The notes beneath the pieces are model-generated. The model was not told the origin of the DNA and did not search any database. It saw only the letters and a program-made list of their open reading frames with translations. 64,000 nucleotides of DNA from Borrelia sp. A-FGy1 (GTDB lineage Bacteria; Spirochaetota; Spirochaetia; Borreliales; Borreliaceae): positions 773,582 to 837,581 of the forward strand of contig NZ_CP043682.1 of NCBI RefSeq assembly GCF_014084025.1. The letters are read 5' to 3'. Both the position numbers and the translations under genes were made by a program. Of the stretch, positions 62,855-64,000 are shown in pieces (the first letter of the stretch is position 1; each line of letters begins with the position of its first letter).

Positions 62855-64000
62855 ATGAGTTTCTTGAAGATTTTTTTTCTATTTTCTTTAATAAACTTGA
62901 ATGCTGCTTTAAGTAAAGGAGATTGGGATATATCAAAGATTCTTCTTAATGAGGCTAAGAATTTTGCAGATACTCAGAGAGGAATGGATATGATATATGG
63001 TTCACTTGATTTTAATCTAAATAATTCAGATGCTCTTTATGAGCTTTCGTTGAGTGATGATATTTTATTGTTAGATAGAATTTATTTATTGCAATCTGCA
63101 ATGGAAATTAATAAATTTGAATCTGTAAAAACTAAAGATTTATATTATCAATATTTTTCATTGATTTTAAGGCAAAACGAGGATATTTCTAAGAATAGAG
63201 AAATTATTTTTTTGTATGATAGATTAGATAATGATTTAAAGAATGATAGAGACTTAATTTATATGAGACTTGAGGCTTCAAGTAGACTGGGAGAATTTGA
63301 TGAGAATTTTGATAGAATCCTAACGAATTCTTTTGCAATATATAGTGATGATTTTAGATTTTTTAAATGGTTTTTAAAGGAAAATAAATTTTTTCCAAGT
63401 ATTTTTAGTAAACTTAAACTGAAAGAAGATTCTTTTTTTGATAGTGATAATATTGATTACATATGTAAAAATGTGGATTTAAATGAATCTAATTCTGTTG
63501 CTTTATTTTCTCTTTTAAAAAATAGGAGTAAAAAATTAAATGGGGTTCAGAGTATTTACCTATTAAAATATAAATTACTAACCCCTGATGAGGCTTGTAC
63601 CTTTTTTAAAGAAAATCCTCCAAAAAATATAGGTGAATATAAAATGTTTTACGATCTTTTGGGGGATCCTGAGATAAGGAAAGAATTTATAAGTTATTAT
63701 CAAAATTTATCCGGTATGTTTTTTATAAACGATAAAAATAGTGCTGCGGTTTTTGATAATGGAGTTTTGGTAGGTTTTTTTTCAAAAATAGTAGATTATT
63801 CTTCAAATTGTAACAAAGAGGATAAATTTTTTAATAAAGTTTATTTTAAAAATAAAGCTCCTGTATATTATGAAAATAGTTTACTTTGTTATAAAGTTAT
63901 ATATTCTACTTATCCTTATGTGAGTATGATTGAGTTTGATTATTCCGATAAAAAAGAAATATATACTTTTGCTTTAAATTCCTTTAAGTATGAAATTTTT
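62855..64000 (+). CDS. Exported hypothetical protein, 3' end outside window
   Basis: 382 codons are seen with no stop before the window edge. MSFLKIFFLFSLINLNAALS looks like a signal peptide. The rest is helical and acidic at first (ILLNEAKNFADTQRGMDMIY), with repeat-like helices suggestive of TPR/solenoid packing, then a beta-rich part (FINDKNSAAVFDNGVLVGFF). Not recognised as a known family. AGGGGTGAT precedes the ATG at 62855. It follows ftsH after 19 bp. Confidence 0.7.
   Translation, partial: MSFLKIFFLFSLINLNAALSKGDWDISKILLNEAKNFADTQRGMDMIYGSLDFNLNNSDALYELSLSDDILLLDRIYLLQSAMEINKFESVKTKDLYYQYFSLILRQNEDISKNREIIFLYDRLDNDLKNDRDLIYMRLEASSRLGEFDENFDRILTNSFAIYSDDFRFFKWFLKENKFFPSIFSKLKLKEDSFFDSDNIDYICKNVDLNESNSVALFSLLKNRSKKLNGVQSIYLLKYKLLTPDEACTFFKENPPKNIGEYKMFYDLLGDPEIRKEFISYYQNLSGMFFINDKNSAAVFDNGVLVGFFSKIVDYSSNCNKEDKFFNKVYFKNKAPVYYENSLLCYKVIYSTYPYVSMIEFDYSDKKEIYTFALNSFKYEIF

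Noticed and set aside
1-64000. Insertion sequences, prophage, CRISPR-Cas or plasmid-type genes
   Set aside because: No transposase, integrase, terminase, cas gene, regular repeat-spacer array or PF32/PF57-type partition genes were found; the window is ordinary conserved chromosome.

Overview
This is a stretch of a Borrelia (spirochete) main chromosome. The sequence is very AT-rich, genes are densely packed on both strands, and the gene order is, from memory, that of B. burgdorferi BB0728 to BB0790: CoA-disulfide reductase, pgi, class A PBP, plzA, valS, groES, p83/100 antigen, clpP2, rrp2/hk2, rpoS, flagellar rod genes, apt, rplU/rpmA/obg, spoVG, ftsH. The P-ring genes are visibly decaying and several other genes survive only as remnants, so this is probably not the Lyme type strain. 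A relapsing-fever-group Borrelia is my inference; the species cannot be named from sequence reading alone.

Layout. 1-6384 (minus): CoA-disulfide reductase (cut by the window edge), dicarboxylate/glutamate symporter, pgi, a ParB-domain protein and a class A penicillin-binding protein. 6385-6800 is non-coding and holds a candidate promoter-terminator pair ahead of plzA. 6801-24723: plzA (c-di-GMP receptor), sua5, an RlpA/SPOR protein, a DinG-type helicase, purine nucleoside phosphorylase, dus, valS, mnmD, groES, a YbiT-type ABC-F ATPase, a beta-propeller protein, the p83/100 antigen, tRNA-Arg/tRNA-Pro and nth. 24726-36329 (mostly minus): two oligopeptide permeases, an FtsB/DivIC-like protein, a plus-strand pair of unknown genes, a four-gene Gld-like ABC transporter cassette, RNase Z, an FAD oxidoreductase and an eroded short-chain dehydrogenase. 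36387-40010: clpP2, tRNA-Leu, a DUF368/PopT-type protein, a MazG-like enzyme and a LysM/M23 peptidase.

40269-52458 is one long minus-strand block. Transcription runs from flhO/flgF, flgG, flgA, flgI and flgJ into rpoS, then a divergent polysaccharide deacetylase, tsaD and pdxK, then murG, cvpA, holB, hk2 and rrp2. The rpoS upstream region carries a clear -24/-12 (sigma-54) promoter, and the sigma-54 activator Rrp2 with its kinase Hk2 is encoded about 6-8 kb away in the same block. 53267-64000 (plus) is a growth block: apt, rplU-prp-rpmA-obg-nadD-lytR-rsfS, spoVG, tRNA-Gln, rplY, pth, tilS, ftsH and a partial exported protein.

Main observations. (1) The P-ring genes decay together: flgI is frameshifted and internally deleted, and flgA is cut by nonsense codons with its lost C-terminus still readable in frame. 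(2) The ABC-F protein has all its motif damage in one composite ATP site, including a natural Glu-to-Gln change. (3) Prp protease sits beside an L27 that has no cleavable extension. (4) Nth lacks its fourth iron-sulfur cysteine. (5) Several genes have strong -10 boxes so close to the start codon that leaderless or near-leaderless transcripts are predicted. (6) Remnants of further decayed genes lie in the large intergenic gaps.
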